From the NCBI GenBank assembly GCA_902550285.1, contig CACCYQ010000001.1, positions 39,617 to 103,616 of the forward strand: 64,000 bases of DNA. Reading direction: 5' to 3'. A program made the position numbers and the translations under genes. This document shows, one piece after another, positions 18,051-26,614 of the stretch. The notes under the pieces were generated by a model. The model was given only the letters and a program-made list of their open reading frames with translations, was not told the DNA's origin and did no database searches. Numbering within the stretch: position 1 is the first letter of the stretch; each line of letters starts with the position of its first letter. The stretch comes from an uncultured Pelagibacteraceae bacterium (lineage in GTDB: Bacteria; Pseudomonadota; Alphaproteobacteria; Pelagibacterales; Pelagibacteraceae).

Positions 18051-18094
18051 TTAATTTTTTATAAAATAAGTTAACATATATAATCAAATATATC

Positions 18095-18931
18095 ATGAGC
18101 AAAATCCTTACCAATGATGAGATAAATCAGTTCAAAAAAGATGGAGCTGTATTTTTAAAAGGAAAATTTGATATTAGTTGGATAAAAAAACTTCAAACTG
18201 GAATAGAAAAAGATATAAAAAACCCAAGTCCTAGATTTAAATCTCATACTATAGAAAAAGGTGTTCCTGCTTATTTAGAAGACTATTGGACTTGGCACTT
18301 GGTACCAGAATTTGAAGATTTTGTATTCAACTCTCCTTACGCACAAATAGCATCTGAATTGATGTCTGCAAAAAAAATTAATCTTGTTATGGATAATTGG
18401 TTTTTAAGAGAAAGTGGATCTAAATCTAAAACACCTTTTCACCATGATGTAAGTTATTTTGATATGGAGGGTACAATGTGTGTACTTTGGTTACCACTTC
18501 AACCAAGCAAAAAAGATGAAGGTGTTGCTTGGGTAAAAGGATCGCATTTATGGAATAAACTTTTTTTAAGAGTATTGTTTAAAGATGGACATAAAATTGA
18601 AGGGAAAGAATGTATTATCGATGGAAAAAAATATGAACTTCCACCAGATATTCTAGGAAATAAAGATAAATATGAATTTTTAAATTGGGATTGTGAATTA
18701 GGAGATTGTGTAATTTTTGATATGAGAACACTCCATGGAGCTCTTAGTACAAATATTCCAGACAAAAAATTAAGTCGTTATACTTTAAGAGTAGCAAAAG
18801 AAGATGCAAAAATAAGTTATATTGGAGATTGGACCAGTTATAATTACAGAAAAGCTATGCAAGATGCTGGGTACAAAAACGGGGATTCTTTAGGTGGAAA
18901 AATGTTTCCAACTTTGTTTGAAGCCATCTAA
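18095..18931 (+). CDS. Phytanoyl-CoA dioxygenase (PhyH) family protein
   Basis: 278 residues. The iron site reads H116-H117-D118 (H116 and D118), distal H214 in TLHGAL, and R228 for 2-oxoglutarate. VLWLPLQPSKKDEGVAWVKGSH is the usual PhyH strand pair. The family hydroxylates small metabolites or acyl groups; the substrate is unknown. It is single, divergent from moaA and convergent with the GYD gene, with a hairpin between. Confidence 0.85.
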   Translation: MSKILTNDEINQFKKDGAVFLKGKFDISWIKKLQTGIEKDIKNPSPRFKSHTIEKGVPAYLEDYWTWHLVPEFEDFVFNSPYAQIASELMSAKKINLVMDNWFLRESGSKSKTPFHHDVSYFDMEGTMCVLWLPLQPSKKDEGVAWVKGSHLWNKLFLRVLFKDGHKIEGKECIIDGKKYELPPDILGNKDKYEFLNWDCELGDCVIFDMRTLHGALSTNIPDKKLSRYTLRVAKEDAKISYIGDWTSYNYRKAMQDAGYKNGDSLGGKMFPTLFEAI

Positions 18932-18957
18932 CTTCCAGTTAAAAAAAACTGGAAGTT
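18930..18957. terminator. Stem-loop between convergent genes
   Basis: An 11-base arm AACTTCCAGTT (18930-18940) is repeated in inverted form at 18947-18957 with a six-A loop. It includes the stop codon of the PhyH gene and lies between it and the GYD gene. The T content after the stem is only moderate, so termination is likely but not certain. Confidence 0.65.
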
Positions 18958-18969
18958 AAAAATTTATTT

Positions 18970-19293
18970 TTATTTACCTGGTTCTTTATATCCAGAAGCC
19001 ATTTTCTGAGCAGTCTCAGCAATTTTATTAAGATCTACATCTTCTAAAATTGTAAAATCTGAAACAGCTCCACTTCCTACTGCTGTCATTGCAGCAGCAG
19101 CACATTGTTCAAAAGTACCTTCTATCTCTGCCATAAAATCATACTTACCTCTTAGTCCGGCATAACGAGTCACTTTTGCTCCAACTGAAGCAGCTAGCGC
19201 AGATGTAGCAGCTTTTCTATCTGTACTTGGGTTACTAACAAATCCAGCTAGACCTTTTGCTGTATAACATCCTAAAGTTATAAATTTAGCCAT
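18970..19293 (-). CDS. GYD domain protein
   Basis: 107 residues. FITLGCYTAKGLAGF, then GAKVTRYAGLRGKYDFMAEIEG and DFTILEDVDLNKI, fit the GYD domain (small dimeric alpha/beta barrel-like protein). The family has no firm function. It has an excellent ribosome binding site, AAAGGAGGT, seven bases before ATG. It is probably expressed from its own promoter in the gap at 19294-19403, which it shares with the divergent aldehyde dehydrogenase. Confidence 0.8.
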   Translation of the reverse strand: MAKFITLGCYTAKGLAGFVSNPSTDRKAATSALAASVGAKVTRYAGLRGKYDFMAEIEGTFEQCAAAAMTAVGSGAVSDFTILEDVDLNKIAETAQKMASGYKEPGK

Positions 19294-19403
19294 ATCAACC
19301 TCCTTTCAAAATATTAAATTATCATTATTACAGAAATATTATAACTAGTAATGATTAAATTGCATAGTAGACACAACCTAAAGTAATGTTAAATTAGATA
19401 ACT

Positions 19404-20846
19404 ATGTACGAAAAATTTGGACAATTTATTGATGGTAAATGGCTAGAGTCATCTGACAAAGGAACTTACGAAGTAATTAATCCTGCTACAGAAGAAGTTA
19501 TAGGAAATGCATCAAAAGCAACACCGAAAGATGTAGAGAGAGCATTAAAATCTGCAGAAAAAGGTTTATTAGTTTGGAAAAAAACAGCGCCATGGCAAAG
19601 ATCATATATTTTAAGAAAGATCGCTGACAAAATGAGAGAGAAACAAGATGTGTTGGCAAAATGGATGACATTAGAAGTTGGTAAACCTTTTGCAGAAGCC
19701 AAAGGTGAAGTTGGTGGAGCAGCAGATATATTTGAATGGAATGCAGAGGAAACAAAAAGAATTTATGGTCAGACTGTCGAAAGTAGATTTCCAGATACAA
19801 GGGTTCATGTTTATTATCAACCAGTTGGCGTTGTCGCTGCATTATCTCCATGGAACTTTCCATTAGTTTTATCTTCTAGAAAAATCTCAACTGCACTTGC
19901 TGCAGGATGTTCAGTTATAATTAAACCAGACGTAATAACTCCTGGAACTGTTATGGAATTAGTTGACATATGTAGAGAATGTGGCGTACCACCAGGCGTG
20001 GTTAATTTATTATCAGGCGACCCACCAAGCATTGCTTCACAACTAATTGCCTCAGATATAGTAAAAAAAATTTCTATTACTGGTTCATCAAGAGTTGGAA
20101 AATTAATTCTAAAGCAGGCTGCAGATAAAGTTCAAAGAGTAACCATGGAATTAAGTGGTCATTCACCATTTATAGTATTTGATGATGCTGACATTAAAAA
20201 GGCAGCTGATATGGCGATAGCTTCTAAGTTTAGAAACAATGGACAAGTTTGTATTTCTCCTAATAGGTTTTATATCCAAGAAAATAAAAAAGATGAATTT
20301 GTAAATTTGTTTGTTGAAAAAGCAAAAAAATTGAAAATTGGAAATGGAATGGATCCAGATGTTCAATTGGGACCAATAACTACAAAAAAAAGATTAAATG
20401 AAATAGAACAATTGGTTGAAACTACAAAAAAAGAAGGTGCAAAAGTATTATTAGGTGGAAAAAGACCTTCTGGGTTTAACAAAGGCTATTATTATGAACC
20501 CACAATATTTGATGATGTAAAAGATGATTTTACTATAATGAAAATTGAACCATTTGGTCCATTAGTTCCAATGTTATCTTTTAAAACATTTGATGAAGTA
20601 GTTGAAAGAGCCAACAAACATGAATTGGGACTTGCAAGTTATATATGTACGAATTCAATGGAAAAAGCTCATAGAGCATCTGAATTAATGGAAACAGGTA
20701 CTGTTGCAGTAAATACTCCTGTTGTAGCTATAGCCGAAGCTCCTTTTGGAGGAATTAAACAAGCAGGATATGGAAGAGAAGGTGGTTCTATGGCTATTAA
20801 AGATTACTTAAATGTAAAATATACTCATCTTGGTTTAAAAGGTTAA
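19404..20846 (+). CDS. NAD(P)+-dependent aldehyde dehydrogenase
   Basis: 480 residues, full length. Catalytic residues are visible: N151 (SPWNFP), E249 (MELSGHSP) and nucleophile C283 (NNGQVCISPNRF). The sequence resembles succinate-semialdehyde and related dehydrogenases. It is followed after five bases by an HpaI-type aldolase and an FAH-type hydrolase, so it probably oxidises an aldehyde released by the aldolase, such as lactaldehyde or a semialdehyde. That pathway assignment is inference. Confidence 0.88.
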   Translation: MYEKFGQFIDGKWLESSDKGTYEVINPATEEVIGNASKATPKDVERALKSAEKGLLVWKKTAPWQRSYILRKIADKMREKQDVLAKWMTLEVGKPFAEAKGEVGGAADIFEWNAEETKRIYGQTVESRFPDTRVHVYYQPVGVVAALSPWNFPLVLSSRKISTALAAGCSVIIKPDVITPGTVMELVDICRECGVPPGVVNLLSGDPPSIASQLIASDIVKKISITGSSRVGKLILKQAADKVQRVTMELSGHSPFIVFDDADIKKAADMAIASKFRNNGQVCISPNRFYIQENKKDEFVNLFVEKAKKLKIGNGMDPDVQLGPITTKKRLNEIEQLVETTKKEGAKVLLGGKRPSGFNKGYYYEPTIFDDVKDDFTIMKIEPFGPLVPMLSFKTFDEVVERANKHELGLASYICTNSMEKAHRASELMETGTVAVNTPVVAIAEAPFGGIKQAGYGREGGSMAIKDYLNVKYTHLGLKG

Positions 20847-20851
20847 TTGAA

Positions 20852-21622
20852 TTGAGAAAAAACAAACTTAAAAAAATTTTTAAAGAAGGAAAAGCAGCTA
20901 TCAACGGATGGATAGAAATTCCAAGTTCATACTCTGCAGAAACTATGGCCCATCAAGGTTGGGACTCCTTAACAATAGACATGCAACATGGAGCAATTAG
21001 TCAGTCCGATGTTTTACAAATCTTTCAAGCCATCTCAACAACAGATGTTGTCCCAATGGCTAGATTAAATTGGAATGAACCAGGACAAATAATGAAGGTG
21101 CTTGATTATGGAGCTTACGGAATAATTTGTCCAATGGTAAGTAATAGAGAACAAGCAGAAAAATTTGTTCAAGCATGTTTATATCCACCAAAAGGATATA
21201 GAAGTTTTGGTCCAACAAGAGGTTTTATGTATGGAGGAAGTGATTATGTAGATCATGCGAATGATGAAATTTTAAAAATAGCAATGATTGAAACAAAGCA
21301 AGCTTTACAAGAATTAGATAAAATAATGAGCACCAAAGGAATTGATGGAGTTTATATTGGACCAGCAGATTTAAGTCTAGCAATAGGTGAAAAGCCAGGA
21401 TTTGATAAACCAGAAGGACACCCAACATATGAACAAATACTAAATATATTGAGTCACGCAAAAAAACATAATTTAATTGCTGGAATACATAATGCCACTC
21501 CAGAATATGCAAAAAAAATGATTGATTTAGGATTTCAAATTGTAACAGTTGGAAGTGATAAAATATTTATGAATGACTGTGGAAAATCAATCGTATCAAA
21601 ACTAAAAAATTACAGTAAATGA
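20852..21622 (+). CDS. HpcH/HpaI family aldolase
   Basis: 256 residues. LKKIFKEGKAAINGWIEIPSS, DSLTIDMQHGAIS, VPMARLNWNEPGQIMKVLDYGAYGIICPMV, MIETKQAL and GVYIGPADLSLAIG are the family's metal- and pyruvate-binding motifs. These enzymes split 2-keto-3-deoxy acids or 4-hydroxy-2-oxo acids into pyruvate and an aldehyde. The start is TTG at 20852. The stop overlaps the FAH gene by four bases. Substrate chain length cannot be read. Confidence 0.85.
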   Translation: MRKNKLKKIFKEGKAAINGWIEIPSSYSAETMAHQGWDSLTIDMQHGAISQSDVLQIFQAISTTDVVPMARLNWNEPGQIMKVLDYGAYGIICPMVSNREQAEKFVQACLYPPKGYRSFGPTRGFMYGGSDYVDHANDEILKIAMIETKQALQELDKIMSTKGIDGVYIGPADLSLAIGEKPGFDKPEGHPTYEQILNILSHAKKHNLIAGIHNATPEYAKKMIDLGFQIVTVGSDKIFMNDCGKSIVSKLKNYSK

Positions 21623-22461
21623 AATTATTAAGAGTTGGAGATAAGGGAAAAGAAATACCAGCGATAGTAGATAATGAAAATAATTATAGAGATTTATCTT
21701 CTTTAGTTGATGATTTAAAACCTAGCACGTTAAATTTTGAAATTCTTAAAAAAATTAAAGACTCAGATATATCAAAACTTCCAATTGTTTCTAAAGATCA
21801 AAGACTAGGATCATGTGTAAATAAACCAGGAAAATTTATAGCCATAGGTTTAAATTATTCAGATCATGCAAAAGAAACAGGAGCCAAAACACCAACTGAA
21901 CCAATAGTTTTTATGAAGGCATCAAGTTCTATTTGTGGACCAAACGATGAAATAGAAATTCCAAAAGGATCTAATAAATTAGATTGGGAAGTAGAGTTAG
22001 CTTTTGTTGTTGGCAAAGACACAAAAAATATTTCAGAAAAAGATGCACCAGATCATATTCTGGGTTACTGCATTGTAAATGACGTAAGTGAAAGAGAATG
22101 GCAAATAGAAAAATTAGGACAATGGGTTAAAGGAAAATCAGGTGATACATTTGGACCAACAGGACCTTATTTAGTAACCAAAGAAGCAATTGATGATATT
22201 AATAATTTAAATTTAACTACTGAAGTAAATGGAAAAAAAATGCAGTCAGGAAATACAAAAAATATGATATTTAATACAAATTTTATACTTTCTTATCTAA
22301 GTAAGTTTATGTCATTACAGCCCGGAGACTTGATAACCACAGGAACACCAGCAGGAGTAGGAATGGGAATGAACCCACAAGTATTTTTAAAGCCAGGCGA
22401 CAATATTAAAATAGCAATTGATAATTTAGGAACTCAAACTTCGAAAATTGTTTCAAAGTAA
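21619..22461 (+). CDS. Fumarylacetoacetate hydrolase (FAH) family protein
   Basis: 280 residues. IAIGLNYSDHAKETG, PIVFMKASSSICGPND, DWEVELAFVVGK, GYCIVNDVSEREWQ and GDLITTGTPAGVGMG are the FAH C-terminal domain motifs, including the metal-binding E-x-E (WEVEL) and the downstream aspartate in NDVSER. Members hydrolyse or decarboxylate acylpyruvates or dehydrate sugar acids. Together with the upstream aldolase and aldehyde dehydrogenase it suggests a keto-acid or deoxy-sugar-acid pathway. Confidence 0.85.
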   Translation: MKLLRVGDKGKEIPAIVDNENNYRDLSSLVDDLKPSTLNFEILKKIKDSDISKLPIVSKDQRLGSCVNKPGKFIAIGLNYSDHAKETGAKTPTEPIVFMKASSSICGPNDEIEIPKGSNKLDWEVELAFVVGKDTKNISEKDAPDHILGYCIVNDVSEREWQIEKLGQWVKGKSGDTFGPTGPYLVTKEAIDDINNLNLTTEVNGKKMQSGNTKNMIFNTNFILSYLSKFMSLQPGDLITTGTPAGVGMGMNPQVFLKPGDNIKIAIDNLGTQTSKIVSK

Positions 22462-22464
22462 TAT

Positions 22465-23169
22465 ATGACAGAATTAATTATTGCATTTGGAGCAGGACTA
22501 ATAAGTTTTTTATCTCCGTGTGTTTTACCATTAATCCCTGGTTATATTGCATTTATATCAGGAAGTACTTTTAATGAACTTTTAGAAAAAAAAATTAGTT
22601 TAACACCGATTATTTACTTCACGTTAGGATTTTCAATAATATTTATAATTTTTGGAATGGCGGCAACATTTATAGGACAATTGTTGTTAAAAAATTCTAA
22701 TGAGCTTAGAATCATTGCTGGACTTATAATAATTATTTTTTCTTTACAAGTAATCGGAATTTTAAAATTAAATTTTTTAAACTTTGAAAAAAAATTTCAT
22801 TCAAATAATAACAAAGGTTTATTTGCTCCTTTAATATTGGGAATGGCATTTGCTTTTGGGTGGACGCCATGCATAGGACCTATACTAGGTTCAATTTTGA
22901 TTTTAGCTTCTACAGAAGAAAGTATTAATAAAGGAATATTACTTTTATCATTCTACTCTTTGGGTCTTGCTATACCTTTTATTTTATCTGGTTATCTATT
23001 TCAGAAATTCATAACTGTTTCTAAAAATTTAAAAAAAAGAATGAATTTAATCACAAAGTTAGGTGGGAGTTTACTATTAATTACAGGTATTTTAATAATC
23101 ACAAATCAACTTCAAGCTTTAGGTTTTTATCTATTAGAATATTTGCCTTTCTTAGCTAAATTTGGATAA
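22465..23169 (+). CDS. ccdA: CcdA-like thiol-disulfide membrane transporter
   Basis: 234 residues with six predicted membrane segments. C19 (SPCVLP) and C136 (GWTPCIGP) are the paired redox cysteines of CcdA. The family moves reducing equivalents from cytoplasmic thioredoxin to periplasmic partners, for cytochrome c maturation or for exported thiol enzymes such as MsrA/MsrB. It lies three bases after the FAH gene, probably as a read-through passenger. Confidence 0.88.
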   Translation: MTELIIAFGAGLISFLSPCVLPLIPGYIAFISGSTFNELLEKKISLTPIIYFTLGFSIIFIIFGMAATFIGQLLLKNSNELRIIAGLIIIIFSLQVIGILKLNFLNFEKKFHSNNNKGLFAPLILGMAFAFGWTPCIGPILGSILILASTEESINKGILLLSFYSLGLAIPFILSGYLFQKFITVSKNLKKRMNLITKLGGSLLLITGILIITNQLQALGFYLLEYLPFLAKFG

Positions 23170-23193
23170 TTTTTTTTTCAATCTTATTTTTAA

Positions 23194-23214
23194 TATTGTA
23201 TAAAGGTTACAATA
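23194..23214. promoter_or_regulatory. Inverted repeat upstream of the HD oxygenase gene
   Basis: Perfect seven-base arms TATTGTA and TACAATA surround a seven-base spacer and end eight bases before the ATG at 23222. The position suits an operator or RNA hairpin over the leader. A similar TTGTAA-N8-TTACAA element lies at 48848-48867. In DNA this AT-rich, chance occurrence is possible. Confidence 0.3.
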
Positions 23215-23221
23215 GCTATTT

Positions 23222-23761
23222 ATGAATATAGTTAACGAAATAATTGAAAATTTTAAAACCAATAAAGAACTTTACATTGGTGAGAAAGTTACAATTTCTG
23301 AACATATGATACAGACAGCAATGCTTGCGGAAAAAAATAATTCTTCTAAATCACTAGTTTGCGCATGTTTACTACATGACTATGGACATTTTATTGTTAA
23401 AGATCCAGATTTATTAGTTTCAAAATCATTAGACGGAAAACATGAGGATTTAGGATATGAATTTTTAAAAAAATACTTTGTATCAGATGTTATTGAGCCA
23501 ATTAAATTACATGTAGATGCCAAGAGATATTTGTGCCGAAATAAATCTTACTATGAACATCTTTCTCAAGCCTCTAAAGTTAGCTTAGATCTTCAAGGAG
23601 GCTTCATGACTGATGATGAAGCTAAAAAATTTTCATTGTTAAAATATTTTGAAGAGGCAGTAAAAGTTCGCAAGTATGATGATGATGGAAAAATTCCAGA
23701 TATTAAAATTAAAAAAATTGATGATTATCAAGAATTAATATCTTCTCAGTTAATTAAGTAA
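23222..23761 (+). CDS. HD-domain oxygenase of the PhnZ/TmpB type (candidate)
   Basis: 179 residues. Y18-I-G-E21 followed by VTISEH28 matches the PhnZ lid and first iron-ligand motif; H52-D53 is the HD pair, H74-E75 the next ligand region, and H97-VDAKRYLC resembles the PhnZ substrate loop. Known PhnZ and TmpB use a mixed-valent diiron site to cleave the C-P bond of 1-hydroxy-2-aminoethyl- or trimethylaminoethyl-phosphonates. A TmpA-like dioxygenase lies 0.9 kb away on the other strand (24619-25722). The substrate is inferred; other PhnZ-like HD oxygenases act on unrelated compounds. Confidence 0.7.
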   Translation: MNIVNEIIENFKTNKELYIGEKVTISEHMIQTAMLAEKNNSSKSLVCACLLHDYGHFIVKDPDLLVSKSLDGKHEDLGYEFLKKYFVSDVIEPIKLHVDAKRYLCRNKSYYEHLSQASKVSLDLQGGFMTDDEAKKFSLLKYFEEAVKVRKYDDDGKIPDIKIKKIDDYQELISSQLIK

Positions 23762-24622
23762 TTATTTTTTTTGTGGTTTGTTAAATATTATTAGTATTAC
23801 TCCAACAATAATTATAGCACCACCAATAAATAATTCTTTAGTTGGTTCTTCACCTAAAAGAAAAATTGCAGCTAATAATCCAGTAGGAGGGATACCCATG
23901 GTAACTATGGGTAATACTTTATATAAAGGGTTATTTTTTAAAACATAATAGAAGCAACCATATGTAATGGGCTGCATAATAAATCCTAAATAAATTGCAA
24001 TCATCCAAGCTTCAAAACTCGCGGTTCTAAAGTAATTAATTGGATTTCCATCAAAAGTAGCTGAAAGAGCAATCAATAGTGGACCTGAAAACAAACCTAA
24101 CCAAGCAACGAGTGCTAATGGATTTATTTCTTTACTTAAAGGTTTTACTAAAACTTGTCCTAAAGCCCAGACACCCGATCCTATAATTACTAAACTTACG
24201 CCAATGAATTTACCGTCTAAATTTGGAGAACCAGTTAAAATATAAACTCCAACAAATGCTATAGCTATTCCTATTAAAGCCCTTAGTGTTGGTTTTTCTT
24301 TAAGCATAAAATATGCAAACACAACTCCAAAAGGAACTTCAGTTTGAACAAGTAACACAGCTGCTGAAGCATCTATAAAACTTAACCCGGTATACGTAAT
24401 ACTGTACTGCGTTGTATTAGCTATAAGAGAAGCAAAAAATATTTTTTTTAGATAACCTTTTGGTATTGGAAACCACCAAACCAAAAGTAATGCTACAAAA
24501 GTAAACCTTAAGCCCATCAATAAAAAAGGAGGCAAATACTCCATAGCTGGTTTTGCAATAACAAAACCAAATCCTAAAAAGATTGGGACAATCGCGGCTA
24601 TTAATGAATCGCGAAGGGTCAA
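23762..24622 (-). CDS. EamA/DMT family transporter
   Basis: 286 residues with about ten predicted membrane helices in two EamA repeats: FGFVIAKPAMEYLPPFLLMGLR in the first and ALGQVLVKPLSKEINPLALVAW in the second. The start is TTG, overlapping the stop of the upstream dioxygenase gene (TTGA), so the two are cotranscribed. Because it lies between the TmpA-like and TmpB-like genes, it may move the phosphonate, glycine betaine or a related solute; direction is unknown. Confidence 0.85.
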   Translation of the reverse strand: MTLRDSLIAAIVPIFLGFGFVIAKPAMEYLPPFLLMGLRFTFVALLLVWWFPIPKGYLKKIFFASLIANTTQYSITYTGLSFIDASAAVLLVQTEVPFGVVFAYFMLKEKPTLRALIGIAIAFVGVYILTGSPNLDGKFIGVSLVIIGSGVWALGQVLVKPLSKEINPLALVAWLGLFSGPLLIALSATFDGNPINYFRTASFEAWMIAIYLGFIMQPITYGCFYYVLKNNPLYKVLPIVTMGIPPTGLLAAIFLLGEEPTKELFIGGAIIIVGVILIIFNKPQKK

Positions 24623-25722
24623 AGATTAAATTTTCTTTTTAAATGTCTCAATTTACCTTCGGTACTATCAAAATCTATATAACAACCTTGAAGAAATCTT
24701 TTACCTTCTTCTGGATCAAATTTGGTTCTACCATGTAAAACTCTATAATTATCCATCATCATGAGATCCTTAGGTTCTAATTTAAATTCTATTCTATTTT
24801 TTTCTGAATTATATAAGTCAGATAATTTTTTTCGTGCCTTATAATAAAAATCTAGCTTATTTTTTTCTAGAATTGGAACATAATCTAATCTTGGACTAAA
24901 TCGTACTTGTTTGAAATTTTTTTCTTCATCTAAATGAATTAATTCTGACCAATCTTCCAAAACTACATTTTTATCAGTAAATCTGAATCTAACTTTTACT
25001 TCAGAAAGAACTTTATAAGTTTCAGGATCATCTTTTTTAAGATTTTCCGTAACAGTGTAACCATCAACAAGAGTTGAAAAACCTCCACTAACTTCATTTT
25101 CAATACAATGAAGTAGTTGAATGCAAGGAACTGGATTTCTGTACGGATTATCCGTGTGTGGAGTTAAGTGTAAAGTTGTATAAGCCAAATCATTTGGATT
25201 TAATTTAGATCTAACATTAAAATGTTCACCGAAATTGGTTCTTCTTACACTACCGATAGAATTAGCAAATTTAACAATAAAATTATCTTCAGTTGGCACA
25301 TTTTTTATTATTACAAATCCATATTGATAAAAAGAAACTAATAAATCATGCATTTCTTTAGAATCAAAAAAATTATCTTTGTATTCAAAGTTTTTTACAT
25401 TTTTTAAAGTTGAGTCCCATTTAATTTTATTGATTGATTTTATGACAGTATCTTTATTTGAAAATTCTGAAGCAAGTTTGTTTAAATCTATTTTTGAACT
25501 AGCACCATCGTTAAAATTAATTTCAATAAATCCATCACTAATTTTTGCTTTTTCAACAGCAACTTCACAGTTCATTGATGAAGGATCAAATAGTCTTTGT
25601 TGAGTTCCTTTGTCTAAAAATTCTTCTCCATCTAATCTTTCTCTTAACCAAAAAGGATGGATTTCTTCTTTAGAATCACCCCTGTTTATAAAAATTTTAT
25701 TTTCTATTAATTCAATTTTCAT
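24619..25722 (-). CDS. TmpA / gamma-butyrobetaine hydroxylase-like Fe(II)/2OG oxygenase
   Basis: 367 residues. Residues 1-95 form the DUF971/GBBH N-terminal domain (HPFWLRERLDGEEF), but the cysteines that bind zinc in true gamma-butyrobetaine hydroxylase are absent. The TauD-like domain has H189-T-D191, distal H330 (VLHGR) and R342. HTDNPYRNPVP is typical of the family. TmpA hydroxylates 2-trimethylaminoethylphosphonate at C1 for TmpB cleavage. Proximity of a PhnZ-like HD protein supports this reading, but a carnitine- or betaine-type substrate remains possible. Confidence 0.75.
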   Translation of the reverse strand: MKIELIENKIFINRGDSKEEIHPFWLRERLDGEEFLDKGTQQRLFDPSSMNCEVAVEKAKISDGFIEINFNDGASSKIDLNKLASEFSNKDTVIKSINKIKWDSTLKNVKNFEYKDNFFDSKEMHDLLVSFYQYGFVIIKNVPTEDNFIVKFANSIGSVRRTNFGEHFNVRSKLNPNDLAYTTLHLTPHTDNPYRNPVPCIQLLHCIENEVSGGFSTLVDGYTVTENLKKDDPETYKVLSEVKVRFRFTDKNVVLEDWSELIHLDEEKNFKQVRFSPRLDYVPILEKNKLDFYYKARKKLSDLYNSEKNRIEFKLEPKDLMMMDNYRVLHGRTKFDPEEGKRFLQGCYIDFDSTEGKLRHLKRKFNL

Positions 25723-25804
25723 GGTTTTCTGAGGATTATTAAAATTTATGCTTTAATCAAGACAAATTAAATAGTAATTAAATAAAAAAAAAAAAACGAG
25801 ATTT

Positions 25805-26602
25805 ATGGGAGCTATAAATTACAGCATTTATTACAGTTTTTTGAACAGGCTAGCAAGGGACCTCAGCAGTTTTTATTTTAAGAAAGTCAACAAAACATTT
25901 TCGGTAACGAACAAACATAAAGGCAGGGGTTATGACCCAGTTACTACTTCTGACAGAGCTTTTGAAAAATTCATTCGTTCAAAAATATCTAAAAAATTTC
26001 CTGGTCACCAAATAATTGGAGAGGAGTTTGGACGTACAAAAAGTAAAAGTGATTATTCTTGGATAATAGATCCAATTGATGGAACCAGATCTTATGTCAT
26101 TGGAAACCCAACTTGGAGTAATTTAATTTCTCTTAATTACAAAGGTTATCCCGTAATGGGACTGGCAAACTTTCCAATGCTTAATAAATATTATTTAAAT
26201 TATAATGATAAAATTTCTTATGTAGTTGAAAATGGAAAGAAAAGAAGAATAAAAGTTAATAAAAAAATTAAATTTAGTCAGGTAAAAGTTTCTGGAGCGT
26301 TTCACGGGTGGTTACCATTTAAAAAGCAAATGAAAATTCCAAAAATACTAAAACTAATGAGATTTAAATGTCCAGACTCTTTAAGTTATGCATTACTTTC
26401 AGAAGGTAGAATTGACGTTGTTATTCAATGTGCAAATAAAATTTGGGATATACACCCTATAATTCCTATAGTTAAAGCAGCAGGTGGAATACTTAGTACT
26501 TGGGATAACAGAGATCCTGTTTACGCAGGAAATGTCTTGGTATCAGCAAATAAATCTATCCACAAAAAAATATTAAAACTTTTAAAACCAGCAATTAAAT
26601 AA
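25805..26602 (+). CDS. Inositol monophosphatase family protein (HisN-like)
   Basis: 265 residues. G72-E73-E74, D89-P-I-D92-G-T and W214-D215-I-H-P supply the Mg-binding residues of the inositol-phosphatase fold. Alphaproteobacterial members close to this often act as histidinol-phosphatase, but inositol or other sugar phosphates are possible. It is divergent from the TmpA-like gene and followed after 12 bases by an autotransporter gene to which it is probably unrelated. Confidence 0.8.
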   Translation: MGAINYSIYYSFLNRLARDLSSFYFKKVNKTFSVTNKHKGRGYDPVTTSDRAFEKFIRSKISKKFPGHQIIGEEFGRTKSKSDYSWIIDPIDGTRSYVIGNPTWSNLISLNYKGYPVMGLANFPMLNKYYLNYNDKISYVVENGKKRRIKVNKKIKFSQVKVSGAFHGWLPFKKQMKIPKILKLMRFKCPDSLSYALLSEGRIDVVIQCANKIWDIHPIIPIVKAAGGILSTWDNRDPVYAGNVLVSANKSIHKKILKLLKPAIK

Positions 26603-26614
26603 TCTAAAAAAAAT

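Noticed and set aside
19466-20366. Several minus-strand frames inside the aldehyde dehydrogenase gene
   Set aside because: They mirror the codon pattern of a clear dehydrogenase and lack family motifs and start signals.
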